A stretch of 24,734 nucleotides of DNA from JABMRP01 sp964444795 (GCA_964444795.1 CAYUIQ010000129.1:1-24734), one strand, 5' to 3'; shown: positions 8,454-16,845, counted from the stretch's first letter. The notes: a model not told the origin generated them from the sequence alone. Made by a program: numbers and translations.

Positions 8454-8519
8454 CGGTGATGCCGCGTTGTCTACCAAGACATGCCGGACCGTGCTGCAAA
8501 CAGGGCGGGTGCATCACCG
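8454..8519. terminator. Inverted repeat between convergent genes, possible bidirectional terminator
   Basis: CGGTGATGC (8454-8462) is perfectly complementary to GCATCACCG (8511-8519). The 48-base interior holds a smaller hairpin, TGTCT-ACCA-AGACA (about 8468-8481). The element fills the gap between the sialidase gene and the convergent zinc-ribbon membrane gene and overlaps the stop codon of the latter. No T-run is present. Confidence 0.35.
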
Positions 8520-8915
8520 GCCGAAGCGCTTGAAATCATCTCTCATTTCTTTCATCTGAGATTTCTGTTTGGATTCGAGCATGTCCAGGTGAATCGCGTC
8601 GCGGATGACTCCTCCGGCCGTGTTGGCCGCAATGAGAAGCAACCCCACAAGAACGACGCTAGAAATCGTCCAAGTTGCACGGTTTTGGATGCTGTCCGCC
8701 GAAATCGGCTCTCCTGGCTGGGGCGGTTCCTGGAACATGGCAGCGACCTGACCGTCGACCGCCGACTCCTCGGCGTGGGTCGATGGTGCCGGCTGGTCGT
8801 CTGCCGAGCGCCTGTCGGCCGGATCAGGCCGGGGAGTCTCGCAATTCCAGCACGTATCGAACTGTGCTTCAATCTCTTCCCCGCAGCCGCGACACTTCCA
8901 TATCTCTGGACTCAT
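8514..8915 (-). CDS. Zinc-ribbon single-span membrane protein
   Basis: A 133-aa protein of unknown function. The N-terminus is a compact zinc ribbon, C8-x2-C11 and C22-x2-C25 (CRGCG...DTCWNC). A Pro/Ala/Asp-rich linker of about 55 residues follows, then one membrane helix at about 82-104 (ISSVVLVGLLLIAANTAGG) and a short charged tail KQKSQMKEMRDDFKRF likely to form a helix. Such ribbon-linker-membrane proteins are common in planctomycetes and mostly uncharacterised. The ATG is supported by GGGAG eight bases upstream. It lies 48 bases downstream of the alpha/beta hydrolase on the same strand and may be co-transcribed. A TATCAT hexamer preceded by TG (8933-8938 on the minus strand) could also serve as an extended -10 for this gene alone. 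Confidence 0.7.
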   Translation of the reverse strand: MSPEIWKCRGCGEEIEAQFDTCWNCETPRPDPADRRSADDQPAPSTHAEESAVDGQVAAMFQEPPQPGEPISADSIQNRATWTISSVVLVGLLLIAANTAGGVIRDAIHLDMLESKQKSQMKEMRDDFKRFGR

Positions 8916-8963
8916 GGGTCATCTCCCTCAGTATGATACCAAGCGGACGTCATGACGCCGCGG

Positions 8964-9746
8964 CTAACGTTGCGCCGCAACTTCCGTAATCATCTGCTCG
9001 AATCGCTCGCTCGTTCCGGGACCTTCGGCGCTGCCAAGAAGAGCCGAATTCAGCCGGTGGCCGCCGGGAAGAATCTTCAACTTAACGCCGGTTGCCGCGG
9101 CAAGCAAGTGGCTGTGCTCGACGGGTACCGTCGCATCTTCGGTGCCGTGGACGACCATAGCCCGGCGCACGGCGTCCGGGGAAAGGCCTTTGCACAGCGC
9201 GTCGTGGCGGCTGCCGTCGGAGTCGCCGAGCTTGTCAAAGACGAGTTTCAGCGGAGGTGCGATCAGCAACTGCGGGCCGGAATAGACTCCACGCGACGTA
9301 CACATCAGCGCCACCACGGATCCCCAACTCGAACCGATCACCACCTCGGGGCGAAACTCGCCGATCGCATCGGCCTGAACTGCCACGCAACGGTCGAGCG
9401 AAGCGGCCAGTGCTTGGCGGATCAACGGCCTTCGAATCGCGGCCAGTACGGCCACGAACACAGCCGCCCACGCAGAGATTGCCACCAGCCCGTACGTCAG
9501 CCAAGCCAGCGGCAGTGTCACCGTGGCTGCCGTTGCCCATCCCAGGAAGAGCGGGCGGCGCAGCGCGTTTCGAGCAACGCTATTGGATTTCGTTAGCCGG
9601 TAAAGCGACATCTTCATGTCCGGTGTGCGGACGTCTTCGAAGTGCTGTCGCAGGTACCGATCCTTGCTGCCTCCCGGCCCCGACTCCAGCCCGTGCATGA
9701 ACAAGATTCTCAGCGGCTTGCGCGGTTTGGTGCCGTTGTTGTCCAC
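8964..9746 (-). CDS. Alpha/beta hydrolase with an inserted membrane hairpin
   Basis: A 260-aa alpha/beta-hydrolase-fold protein. The first strand and oxyanion region read LRILFMHGLESGPGGSK, the nucleophile elbow is GSSWG (Ser140), the acid lies in HGTEDATVP (Asp204) and the base in GGHR (His230), a complete catalytic triad in the right order. The opening recalls small esterases of the YqiA/RsbQ-like group, but substrate cannot be inferred. Unusually, residues about 66-104 between strand one and the nucleophile elbow are two adjacent hydrophobic segments (WATAATVTLPLAWLTYGLV and AISAWAAVFVAVLAA), which should form a membrane hairpin. The enzyme is therefore probably tethered to the inner membrane. 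The GTG at 9746 has GGGAGG eight bases upstream. The small ribbon-membrane gene follows 48 bases later. Confidence 0.8.
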   Translation of the reverse strand: MDNNGTKPRKPLRILFMHGLESGPGGSKDRYLRQHFEDVRTPDMKMSLYRLTKSNSVARNALRRPLFLGWATAATVTLPLAWLTYGLVAISAWAAVFVAVLAAIRRPLIRQALAASLDRCVAVQADAIGEFRPEVVIGSSWGSVVALMCTSRGVYSGPQLLIAPPLKLVFDKLGDSDGSRHDALCKGLSPDAVRRAMVVHGTEDATVPVEHSHLLAAATGVKLKILPGGHRLNSALLGSAEGPGTSERFEQMITEVAAQR

Positions 9747-9799
9747 CCGTGACGCCTCCCGGGGGTATCTCGCGATTGCGGGGAAATTCAGATGGTCCC

Positions 9800-9999
9800 T
9801 TACTCGCCCTTGTTCGGAATCTTCTTCTTCAACTCGACGAGATCGGCGGCGGGGAGTTCACGTTCTTCCCTGTCCTTCACGCGGGCGAGATCCTTCTCCG
9901 CTTCCTCAAGGTAGCCGAACCAGGGTCATTGTACATGTCGTGCGACAAAGCCCGTGTCTTACGGATCGGATCGTGAGACCTCCCGAGACCGCGCACCGT
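9800..9999 (-). pseudogene. Frameshifted remnant of an unknown gene (C-terminal part)
   Basis: On the minus strand a clearly protein-like stretch begins WFGYLEEAEKDLARVKDREE, continues through LPAADLVELKKKIPNKGE and stops with TAA at 9802-9800. It has no start codon in frame and meets a TGA at 9928-9926. In the adjacent frame, immediately upstream, the sequence reads RKTRALSHDMYNDP. The two halves join smoothly if one base is added after MYNDP near 9923-9925, giving ...MYNDPWFGYLEEAEK.... Upstream of about 9999 the frame is lost. I infer a decayed gene of which only the last 50-70 codons survive, or a small gene with one recent frameshift. The family is not recognised. The upstream boundary is approximate. 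Confidence 0.45.
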
Positions 10000-10101
10000 A
10001 ACGCCGTCAGTTTACCACGCAAGCCACGGAGCGACCAGTATTTGCGCCTTGCTGCTATCGCGTTTTTCTTCTTTCCCGAACGGCCGGGTACTGCCATTGC
10101 G

Positions 10102-10130
10102 TTGACCTGCCGTCGCCGGGCAGCGATACT
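10102..10130 (+). promoter_or_regulatory. Sigma-70-type promoter for the sulfatase gene
   Basis: TTGACC (10102-10107, five of six matches), a 17-base spacer and GATACT (10125-10130, four of six) form a good housekeeping promoter. Transcription would start near 10137, about 60 bases before the sulfatase ATG. Confidence 0.55.
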
Positions 10131-10196
10131 GAGTTGAAGGTCGAGCTTGATGGCGTCTGATCAACCACGAACTTCAAACGGTGACGAGGTCGCGAG

Positions 10197-12179
10197 ATGC
10201 AGGAGATTTCAGCCAGAGCCGAACGCAACTCCGCTTATTGTTCCCCGGACCACTTTCTACGGAAAGCTGCTACGCTCGTTCTTGTGATCCTCGCCGTATG
10301 CTCGTCATTGGGTTCTGAAAACAAAGGACTCTGCGACGACACGGCGCGCGTCCCCAACGTGGTGTTCGTCCTGGCCGACGACCTGGGTTGGGCCGAGTTG
10401 GGGTGCTACGGCAATACGTTCAACCGCACGCCGCTTCTCGACCGTTTGGCAGGGCAGGGGATGCGGTTCACCGACGCGTATGCGGCCGCACCGGTCTGTT
10501 CGCCCTATCGGGTGAGCCTGATGGCCGGCCAGTATCCGGCGCGGGTGGGTATTACCGATTACTTGCGCCCGAACGATCCCAAGCATCTGCCGGTGGAGCA
10601 CGTGACCATTGCCGAGCGGCTCAAGGAGGCCGGTTACGCCACCGGCATGATCGGCAAGTGGCATCTGACCGGCTATACCCATCACGGGGCCGAAGAAGTC
10701 GGTCCGGCGAAACAGGGATTCGACGAGGTGATGTGCAGCGAACGGCGCGGCATCGGCGGCGGGAGCTATTTCCATCCGTACCACTTTGACCCGGCGATCC
10801 AAGCCCGGCTGCCCGACGAATATCTGGTCGATCGGGTGAACCTCGAAGCGGTCGAGTTCATCCGCCGGAACAAGGACCGGCCATTCTTCCTCTACGTGAG
10901 CCACTACGCGGTCCACACGGCCTTGGTAGGCAAGCCCGAGGTGGTCGCCCGATACGAAGCCCTGCCCGGCGCCGGTAAGGGTAACCGGGCGGCCAAGAAC
11001 AATCCCCATCTGGCGGCCCAACTGGAATCGATCGACGGTGGCGTGGGCATGATCGCCGAAACGCTGGACGAGTTAAAACTGACCGATCGGACGATCGTGA
11101 TCTTCACCTCCGACAACGGCGGCGAAACTCGGGTCACCTCCAATGCGCCGCTACGGGGCGGCAAGTCGATGCTCTACGAAGGCGGCATTCGCGAGCCGCT
11201 GATTGTTCGCTGGCCCGGCGTGGTGCAACCCGGTTCGATCTGCCGCCGGCCGGTGTGCAGCCTCGATTTCTATCCCACGCTACTGGAGGCCGCGGGCGCG
11301 AAACCCGACTCGCGGCAACCGCTGGACGGCGTCTCGCTGATGCCCTTGCTGCGCGACTCGCAGGCCGAGCTTTCTCGCGATACGTTCTACTGGCACTATC
11401 CCCTGGCACGGCCCCATTTTCTCGGCGGTCGTTCCGGCGGAGCCATTCGCCAGGGTTCGTGGAAGCTGATCGAGTTTTTTGATGACGGCCGCCGGGAACT
11501 CTACAATCTGGCCGACGACCCGAGCGAGGCGAAAGACCTGGCCGCGGCGATGCCCGATCGGGTTGAACAGTTGCACGCGACGCTGGCCGATTGGCGGCGG
11601 AGCGTCGGAGCGGACGTGCCCGAGTCGCGACCGAGGATCATGCTGAAACTCGGTCCCCGGCAGTTACCGCTGGAAGTCCACGGCACGCGACCTCTCCCGG
11701 ACATCTCGGCCACGGCCCGGCGCTTCGACGGCGCGGACGACTTTCTCGATCTTCCCCGCAATCTGGCACCGTCGGTGGCCGGCAAGTCGCTGCGTATCAC
11801 GGCTCGCATCGCGGCGGCCAATCCCGACGGTGTGATCCTCGCCCACGGCGGCGATCGGCAGGGCTACGCCCTTTATCTGACCGATGGCCGGCTGGCATTT
11901 ACTACATGTGTCGATTGGAAACGCACGACGGTTACCGCGGCGGAGCGAATCTCCAAGGGTCCGATCGACGTCGCCGCCACGCTGGCCGCCGACGGCCGTT
12001 TGACGCTTGCCGCGGGCGGCAAGACGGTCGCCGAAGCGACTTCCCCCGGCCCGCTAACGGCCGACCCGGGCGACGGCCTCCAAGTCGGCGCCGACACGAT
12101 CAAGCCGGTCGGCCCGTACCAGGCCGCCAACCACTTCGGCGGCGTTATCGAGCGGATCGCGATGGATATTGGGGGGTGA
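10197..12179 (+). CDS. Exported sulfatase with C-terminal LamG-like domain
   Basis: A 660-aa formylglycine-dependent sulfatase, expected to remove sulfate esters from polysaccharides outside the cytoplasm. A hydrophobic segment ATLVLVILAVCSSLGS (about 25-40) follows a basic n-region and looks like a signal peptide with a long N-terminus. Metal-binding DD is at 61-62 (VLADDLGW). The cysteine to be converted to formylglycine is C101 in VCSPYRVSLMAGQYPAR, matching CxPxR. GMIGKWHL (about 151-157), SDNGG (306-307) and GGKSMLYEGGIREP (about 321-334) complete the active site. Residues about 505-660 are a beta-rich LamG/concanavalin-like domain (ARRFDGADDFLDLP..., ending VIERIAMD), probably for substrate binding. 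GAGG lies seven bases upstream of the ATG. Maturation needs a formylglycine-generating enzyme; the SUMF1-type gene in this window is broken and its cysteines do not match that enzyme, so maturation must come from elsewhere. The substrate is unknown. Confidence 0.9.
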   Translation: MQEISARAERNSAYCSPDHFLRKAATLVLVILAVCSSLGSENKGLCDDTARVPNVVFVLADDLGWAELGCYGNTFNRTPLLDRLAGQGMRFTDAYAAAPVCSPYRVSLMAGQYPARVGITDYLRPNDPKHLPVEHVTIAERLKEAGYATGMIGKWHLTGYTHHGAEEVGPAKQGFDEVMCSERRGIGGGSYFHPYHFDPAIQARLPDEYLVDRVNLEAVEFIRRNKDRPFFLYVSHYAVHTALVGKPEVVARYEALPGAGKGNRAAKNNPHLAAQLESIDGGVGMIAETLDELKLTDRTIVIFTSDNGGETRVTSNAPLRGGKSMLYEGGIREPLIVRWPGVVQPGSICRRPVCSLDFYPTLLEAAGAKPDSRQPLDGVSLMPLLRDSQAELSRDTFYWHYPLARPHFLGGRSGGAIRQGSWKLIEFFDDGRRELYNLADDPSEAKDLAAAMPDRVEQLHATLADWRRSVGADVPESRPRIMLKLGPRQLPLEVHGTRPLPDISATARRFDGADDFLDLPRNLAPSVAGKSLRITARIAAANPDGVILAHGGDRQGYALYLTDGRLAFTTCVDWKRTTVTAAERISKGPIDVAATLAADGRLTLAAGGKTVAEATSPGPLTADPGDGLQVGADTIKPVGPYQAANHFGGVIERIAMDIGG

Positions 12180-12279
12180 TTCAGCCTTGCTCGGCGCAGA
12201 GTGACTGGTTGGCTTTGTGGCCAGTGTCATACGTGTGTCACCCCCTAATGGGTTTCCTTCACTATTCCGCTCGAAAGAC

Positions 12280-12308
12280 TTGCATCAGGGCCGGAGTAGC
12301 AATAGGAT
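12280..12308 (+). promoter_or_regulatory. Possible promoter for the TPR membrane protein
   Basis: TTGCAT (12280-12285), a 17-base spacer and TAGGAT (12303-12308) are correctly spaced, though only seven of twelve bases match consensus. The predicted start near 12315 leaves a leader of about 60 bases. Confidence 0.3.
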
Positions 12309-12377
12309 GAGCTTGTTGCCAGAGCCTGCAGCAACTTCGATGATGATCCCGCGGAGATAGATACGGGAGAAACAGAG

Positions 12378-14309
12378 ATGTCTGAGCAAACGGCGGTCAC
12401 TTCGCGCGGTAACGGTCATCGGGAAGCACCGCCCAGAGCGCGGGATCCCTTCCTTGAAAGAGTCTATCACAAGACAGAGGCGGCCATTCGCAAGTTCATC
12501 TGGTACTTCTGGATCCAGATGGGAGTATTCGTCGGCGCAATTCTGCTGACCTTCGCAGTGGCCGTGGTTCAGATCCCTCAGTGGATTCAAGCTAGCACGG
12601 AGAGCGTGGGCGCAGCGGATAACGCGGCGAGCGACTCCGCAAGTGCTGCGCCCGTGGGTGGACAGTCAACGGAAGCGTCGCCCAATACGCAGCAAGAGCG
12701 TTCACAGTACTACGAGAGCTTCATGCAACTGGCGCTTCCTATCCTTGTGGTTGTGTTGGCTGCAATGGCCGGAGCGCTTGGCCTGAAACGACTGGAGCAG
12801 GTGGACCATGAAATCAGTATGGTGCGAAGCGAATTGCTCAGCGAACAACGTCGCCAGGAGGAGGTCTTAGCTGCCAGGCAGAAGGAATTTCGGGAAAACG
12901 TCGGCAGCGAACTGACAACGATGCAGAGCGATATCCGACAGAGTGCTGATCGTTTGGTCGAGAAAGCCGTCCAGAAAAGGAATGACGACTTAAGGGCAAG
13001 GATGTCGACCTTTGAGAAATGTGTGGAAGATAGAGTTCGGGAAATCGACGGCAGGCTCGAACCATATAGGTGGCTGGAAGAACGAAAGGACGATCTGGAC
13101 TGGCTCGTTGGAAACGAGACGATCGAAGCCGCTCACAAAGCCGTGTCAAGCTACTTTGAAAAAGGGAAGAAGGACATGGCAATTCGGCTGTCAAAACACG
13201 TTGTCGAGGAAGAGATCCCTGGGGGCCCCGACGATTTCCACAATCTGGCTGCGCAGTTGGCCAAAGAGAACCAGTATGTGCTTGCCGTTCGCATCCTTGC
13301 CAACGGGTTGGTCTCGTTTCCCGAAAACGTCGACTTGTTAGCGGGTGCCCTGAAGTACAACATGTCCATCGGACGCCTCGACGACGCCGACGTGCTCTAC
13401 AAGCGACTGTGCGCTATCGATCGCAGCCAATGGAACTGGAGGGGATTCGTCTTTGTCGGCGATTACCTCGAGATACTCGGTAAAGTCGATGATGCGATGG
13501 ACCTCTACAAGGAGTTTCGCAAGATCCTGCCGGATGATGAACGCGGTTACTCGCAGCCCGGCGACTACTATCGGAAACTCGGGAAACTCAGCAAGGCGAT
13601 TCCCGTCCTGGAGAAGGGAGTACAGAAGACGCGGCGGTGCTCGCAATGTGCAAGCATGCTTGCCCAGGCCTACACTGCAACGGGTGAATACGAAAAGGCC
13701 ATTGCCGCGGCTAACAGGGCCCTGGAGTCGAACGCGGAGGAACAACCGTCCAGCAACGAAGCGTTCATTCTCTGGCATCGTGCTCAAGCCGAAGACTCGC
13801 TAATTCACAGCAGAGCATCCGATCCCGATCAAATGTCCGATGGCGTCCTTGAGGAGATCTTGACACTATGCCGCAATTGCGTTGTGGACTACCGCACTGC
13901 AATGCAGGCGCCCGATGCACCGCCCGTTTTGCATGCTCGAGGTCCCGCACGGCTGGCGATTCTCAACGGACTCCTTGTGAAACTCGGGGCCACCCGGGAG
14001 CAAATGGCCTTCGTGTTCGTAGAAGATCAGACGTGCGAGAGTGTCGACGCAAGAAAAACCCCAGGAGGTGAAGAGGAACGGCTGCCGCAGTTGTTAGCGT
14101 TCTTCTCAAAGGCAACGCAGAAAGGGCACACGGTCCGTGACGTCATGCGCGGGATAGCGAAGACCCATGATGTCTCTCCAGCCGAATTCGTCCGGGGAGT
14201 TGCGAGCCAGGAGAAGCTAGAGATCGACGAACTGCTGGCGGCTATAGCGGAGGCGTGCGGCGTAGAAGTCGCAGAGGTCGAGAAGGCGATAGAGGACGAT
14301 CCGGAATAG
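12378..14309 (+). CDS. Membrane-anchored coiled-coil and TPR protein
   Basis: A 643-aa protein that I do not recognise as a named family. Order: a basic cytoplasmic N-terminus (1-40), membrane helix 1 (about 42-66), a Ser/Ala/Gln-rich loop (67-112), membrane helix 2 (about 116-135), a long charged coiled coil (about 136-245, ending near RLEPYRWLEERKDDLDW), and TPR-like helical repeats (about 250-450, for example GKVDDAMDLYKEFRKILP, GKLSKAIPVLEKGVQ and GEYEKAIAAANRALE). The last 60 residues hold two similar helical units, TVRDVMRGIAKTHDVSPAEF and EIDELLAAIAEACGVEVAEV. The topology puts coiled coil and TPRs in the cytoplasm with the loop in the periplasm, suggesting a scaffold. GGGAG lies upstream of the ATG. 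Base use is less GC-rich than in the neighbours. It is followed 24 bases later by the convergent methylase gene. Confidence 0.7.
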   Translation: MSEQTAVTSRGNGHREAPPRARDPFLERVYHKTEAAIRKFIWYFWIQMGVFVGAILLTFAVAVVQIPQWIQASTESVGAADNAASDSASAAPVGGQSTEASPNTQQERSQYYESFMQLALPILVVVLAAMAGALGLKRLEQVDHEISMVRSELLSEQRRQEEVLAARQKEFRENVGSELTTMQSDIRQSADRLVEKAVQKRNDDLRARMSTFEKCVEDRVREIDGRLEPYRWLEERKDDLDWLVGNETIEAAHKAVSSYFEKGKKDMAIRLSKHVVEEEIPGGPDDFHNLAAQLAKENQYVLAVRILANGLVSFPENVDLLAGALKYNMSIGRLDDADVLYKRLCAIDRSQWNWRGFVFVGDYLEILGKVDDAMDLYKEFRKILPDDERGYSQPGDYYRKLGKLSKAIPVLEKGVQKTRRCSQCASMLAQAYTATGEYEKAIAAANRALESNAEEQPSSNEAFILWHRAQAEDSLIHSRASDPDQMSDGVLEEILTLCRNCVVDYRTAMQAPDAPPVLHARGPARLAILNGLLVKLGATREQMAFVFVEDQTCESVDARKTPGGEEERLPQLLAFFSKATQKGHTVRDVMRGIAKTHDVSPAEFVRGVASQEKLEIDELLAAIAEACGVEVAEVEKAIEDDPE

Positions 14310-14333
14310 GACACCCGAGTAGCACTGACACCT

Positions 14334-16730
14334 TTATGCCTTTCCGCACAAGGGCATCTCGCTCGCGTCAAGTCCATACATTTCGCCGGCGAGTTGGTCG
14401 ATGCGGTCTTGCAGGACGCGCACGTCTTCGCCGCGGGCCGCCGCGAGGTGGGCACAGTGGCTGTGCGTGGCAAGGGCCTGATGGCGGAGGTCGGCCGGGT
14501 CGTAGCGGCGGAGGTTGACGACGTCCAACATGCCGGGGGTGCCGAATCCTTTGCCGCCGCGGACGTTGTGTGATGTGACCAGGAAATTGACGACCGCGCT
14601 GTTGAGCATTGCGCAAAGGTAATGGGCTTCCTCGCTGGAATCGGCGGCCACCAGCACACACGTCTCTTGCGGAACGATCGGGCGGATGCCCAACAGCGGA
14701 TCGCCGATCGGTTCGACCACGGCCGCGTTGATCCGCCGGTCCATGCGTCGCCAGACGACCTTGATGGGCCGGACCGTGTACGGGCCGACGTTGTACATCG
14801 AATAGAACGGCCCCTTGCCCTGATAGCGACGGTAGGCCGCCCGGTCCAGCAGCAACTCTTCAAACCGCTTCAAGTAGGCCAGCGTTTGCGGATAGCGCGA
14901 GTGCATCACGGCCGGGTCGATGCCCGAGCGGGTTTGTGTGTCCTGGCTCAAGAGAATATGCCCCGAGGGCACCGCCCGGTATCGCGAGACGTCGCCCCAG
15001 CGCAACAGCGGGTAAACCAACTCGGGCTCGATCACCTGCCGCACGGCCTCGACGGACCGTTTGCCTCTGCCCGGGCTGTTGGCCACAATCAATCCGTCGC
15101 CCGTCTTCTCGATGGGGCGGATCCAATAGACACCGTTGGCCCCGCCGCTGTTGGCGCCGAGATGGGCCCGATAGTCGGACGGGCCGACCAGCGTGGCGGG
15201 GTCGGTGTGGAATCCCTCGGGCACGACGACCCAGGGTGAGGAGATTCGATCGGGATCGACGGGCCGGGCCGTGCATTGGTCGCGGCAACACGTTTGCCGT
15301 GGATCGCCTTCGGTCCCTTCACCGGGCGACCAGCGGGTATAGGGCACGGGATACTCGGTCGGCCGGCCTTTCTCCACGGTGATCGTGGCCGTCCAATTGG
15401 CCGCGTCGTCGAACGGCCGGATGTCGACCATGTCGTCGACGTGCAACACGGCCAGATGCGGCCCGTCGTCGCCCAGGCGGAACCGCCGAAAACCGTCGCC
15501 GGCGCCTTTGCTCTGCAGGAGTGTTTGCGTAACGACAAAGCCCAGACGTCCGCCGCGGGTCAAGTACCGATCGGCCGCGGCGTAGAGCATGAGCATCGAC
15601 AGATCTTTCTTGCCGCCTCCGTGCCGGGCCGCATTGCCCGAGAGATTGAACAGCCCGTATTGGCGCCACAACGGCTTGGTCAGTTCGCGATATTCCTCGG
15701 GCAAATGGTCCCAGGCGATCCAAGGCGGATTGCCGGCCACCCGATCGAACTCGCCGAGTGATTGGGGTTGCGAGGGGGACCGTCCCGTTTTCGCCAAGCG
15801 AAAATTGGGACCGTCCCCGAGGATCGAATCGTAGCGAAATACGGGCACTTCCACCGCAGTGCCCTTGGGCAGAAGATCGGCCGCAGCCATCAGGTAGTTG
15901 GCCTCGGCGGCCATGACGGCCAGCGGGTTGAGGTCGAGGCCGACGACGTTTCGGGAGATCGCCTGCCAGAGGCGCGTCCGATCCCAACCTTGCGACGAGC
16001 CCTCCCGCCGATACCAGGCGGCAATTCGATCGATCGCGCGGACGAGAAACGTGCCTGATCCGCAAGCCGGGTCGAGCAGCCGCATCTCGGGATGTCCCCG
16101 GTAGTCGAGCCGGTCAAGGAGTAGATCGGCCAGCCAGTCGGGCGTATAGTACTCGCCCAGGGCGTGACGGAGCGCCTTGGGAAGCAGTCGCTGGTAGAGC
16201 GCCTTGAGGAGATCGTGGCCATCGGCCGAGCCAACGGACGGATACCGATCGAATTGTTCGGCCAAGCGGGCGATCAACCGCTGGATCGGGTGATCGGCGA
16301 CGTCCACTACCCAGGAAAACGGGTTGACGACCGTCTCGCCGGCCGCTGTCGTGCGGTCTTCGGCCGGTATCGCCAGCGAGGAGCGAATGTGGCGCACGAG
16401 CAAGCGGATGACCAGGGCATAGTAGGTCTGCACGGCGAACAGCAGGTACTCCGGCGGGCGCCCGTCGGCGGGCGTATCGTAAAGCCGGGCCATTTTCCGA
16501 AAGCCGGCGCGGCGACGTTCGTCGGACTGTCCACCGCTGGCGTTGGTCAGCGCCTCCCATGTTTCCAGAGCGCGGCGGATGCGCGGCCCGGGTGAAGCGT
16601 TCAGCACGCCCCGCAACAGGCCGACGGCATCGCGCGCGAGTTGAGCCTCGGGACCAAAATCGGCCACGAGATGTTCGGGAAGCCACCGCCGGACGGTGGA
16701 AGGGGGACTGCCTGCCGGAGAGTTTTGCAC
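14334..16730 (-). CDS. Eco57I-type N6-adenine DNA methyltransferase
   Basis: A 798-aa protein resembling the methylase core and target-recognition part of type IIG/Eco57I enzymes, which transfer a methyl group from S-adenosylmethionine to adenine N6. Motif X-like LGEYYTPDWLADLLLD is at 191-206, motif I DPACGSGT at 220-227, LDLNPLAVMAAEANYL at about 265, and the catalytic NPPW at 334-337. The C-terminal 300 residues (TaqI-like, for example IRPIVPQETCVLVAA and HYLCAMLNSAVVNF) should read the DNA target. There is no obvious PD-(D/E)xK nuclease domain in the N-terminal 190 helical residues, and no restriction or BREX-like partner is nearby, so it may be a solitary methylase or a relic of a defence system. 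The GTG at 16730 has GGGGGA a few bases upstream and a TGA not far before it. A REP-like palindrome lies in frame at residues about 305-319. The neighbours are unrelated. Confidence 0.85.
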   Translation of the reverse strand: MQNSPAGSPPSTVRRWLPEHLVADFGPEAQLARDAVGLLRGVLNASPGPRIRRALETWEALTNASGGQSDERRRAGFRKMARLYDTPADGRPPEYLLFAVQTYYALVIRLLVRHIRSSLAIPAEDRTTAAGETVVNPFSWVVDVADHPIQRLIARLAEQFDRYPSVGSADGHDLLKALYQRLLPKALRHALGEYYTPDWLADLLLDRLDYRGHPEMRLLDPACGSGTFLVRAIDRIAAWYRREGSSQGWDRTRLWQAISRNVVGLDLNPLAVMAAEANYLMAAADLLPKGTAVEVPVFRYDSILGDGPNFRLAKTGRSPSQPQSLGEFDRVAGNPPWIAWDHLPEEYRELTKPLWRQYGLFNLSGNAARHGGGKKDLSMLMLYAAADRYLTRGGRLGFVVTQTLLQSKGAGDGFRRFRLGDDGPHLAVLHVDDMVDIRPFDDAANWTATITVEKGRPTEYPVPYTRWSPGEGTEGDPRQTCCRDQCTARPVDPDRISSPWVVVPEGFHTDPATLVGPSDYRAHLGANSGGANGVYWIRPIEKTGDGLIVANSPGRGKRSVEAVRQVIEPELVYPLLRWGDVSRYRAVPSGHILLSQDTQTRSGIDPAVMHSRYPQTLAYLKRFEELLLDRAAYRRYQGKGPFYSMYNVGPYTVRPIKVVWRRMDRRINAAVVEPIGDPLLGIRPIVPQETCVLVAADSSEEAHYLCAMLNSAVVNFLVTSHNVRGGKGFGTPGMLDVVNLRRYDPADLRHQALATHSHCAHLAAARGEDVRVLQDRIDQLAGEMYGLDASEMPLCGKA
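15775..15818. repeat. REP-like long palindrome inside the methylase gene
   Basis: The arms 15775-15794 and 15798-15818 pair over about 20 bases with one mismatch and one bulge around the loop CAA. Each arm has GGGGAC.GTCCC at its base and TTTTCGC/GCGAAAA near the loop. The element is read in frame as GDGPNFRLAKTGRSP. Its form matches REP-type elements mobilised by REP-associated tyrosine transposases, many of which carry GGGAC/GTCCC arms; that assignment is inference. Confidence 0.6.
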
Positions 16731-16845
16731 AAAGATCCCCCATCCTGCCGGGAAGACTCGTCACGGGGTTCGACCCGTGGGATGCCCTATTGTGGCGGGC
16801 AACGCTTCTTCCCGCAAGACGAGCAGAAAGGGGAACTTAGGCTCG

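Noticed and set aside
14027..14863. A 278-codon minus-strand frame across the methylase/TPR junction
   Set aside because: It overlaps the ends of two well-supported genes in the wrong frames, and its Ser/Arg/Pro composition is typical of shadow sequence.
14334..16730. A complete restriction-modification or BREX/DISARM defence locus
   Set aside because: Only the methylase is present. The neighbours (TPR protein, YHS-like protein, HDOD protein) are not known partners and no nuclease, helicase or ATPase gene is adjacent.
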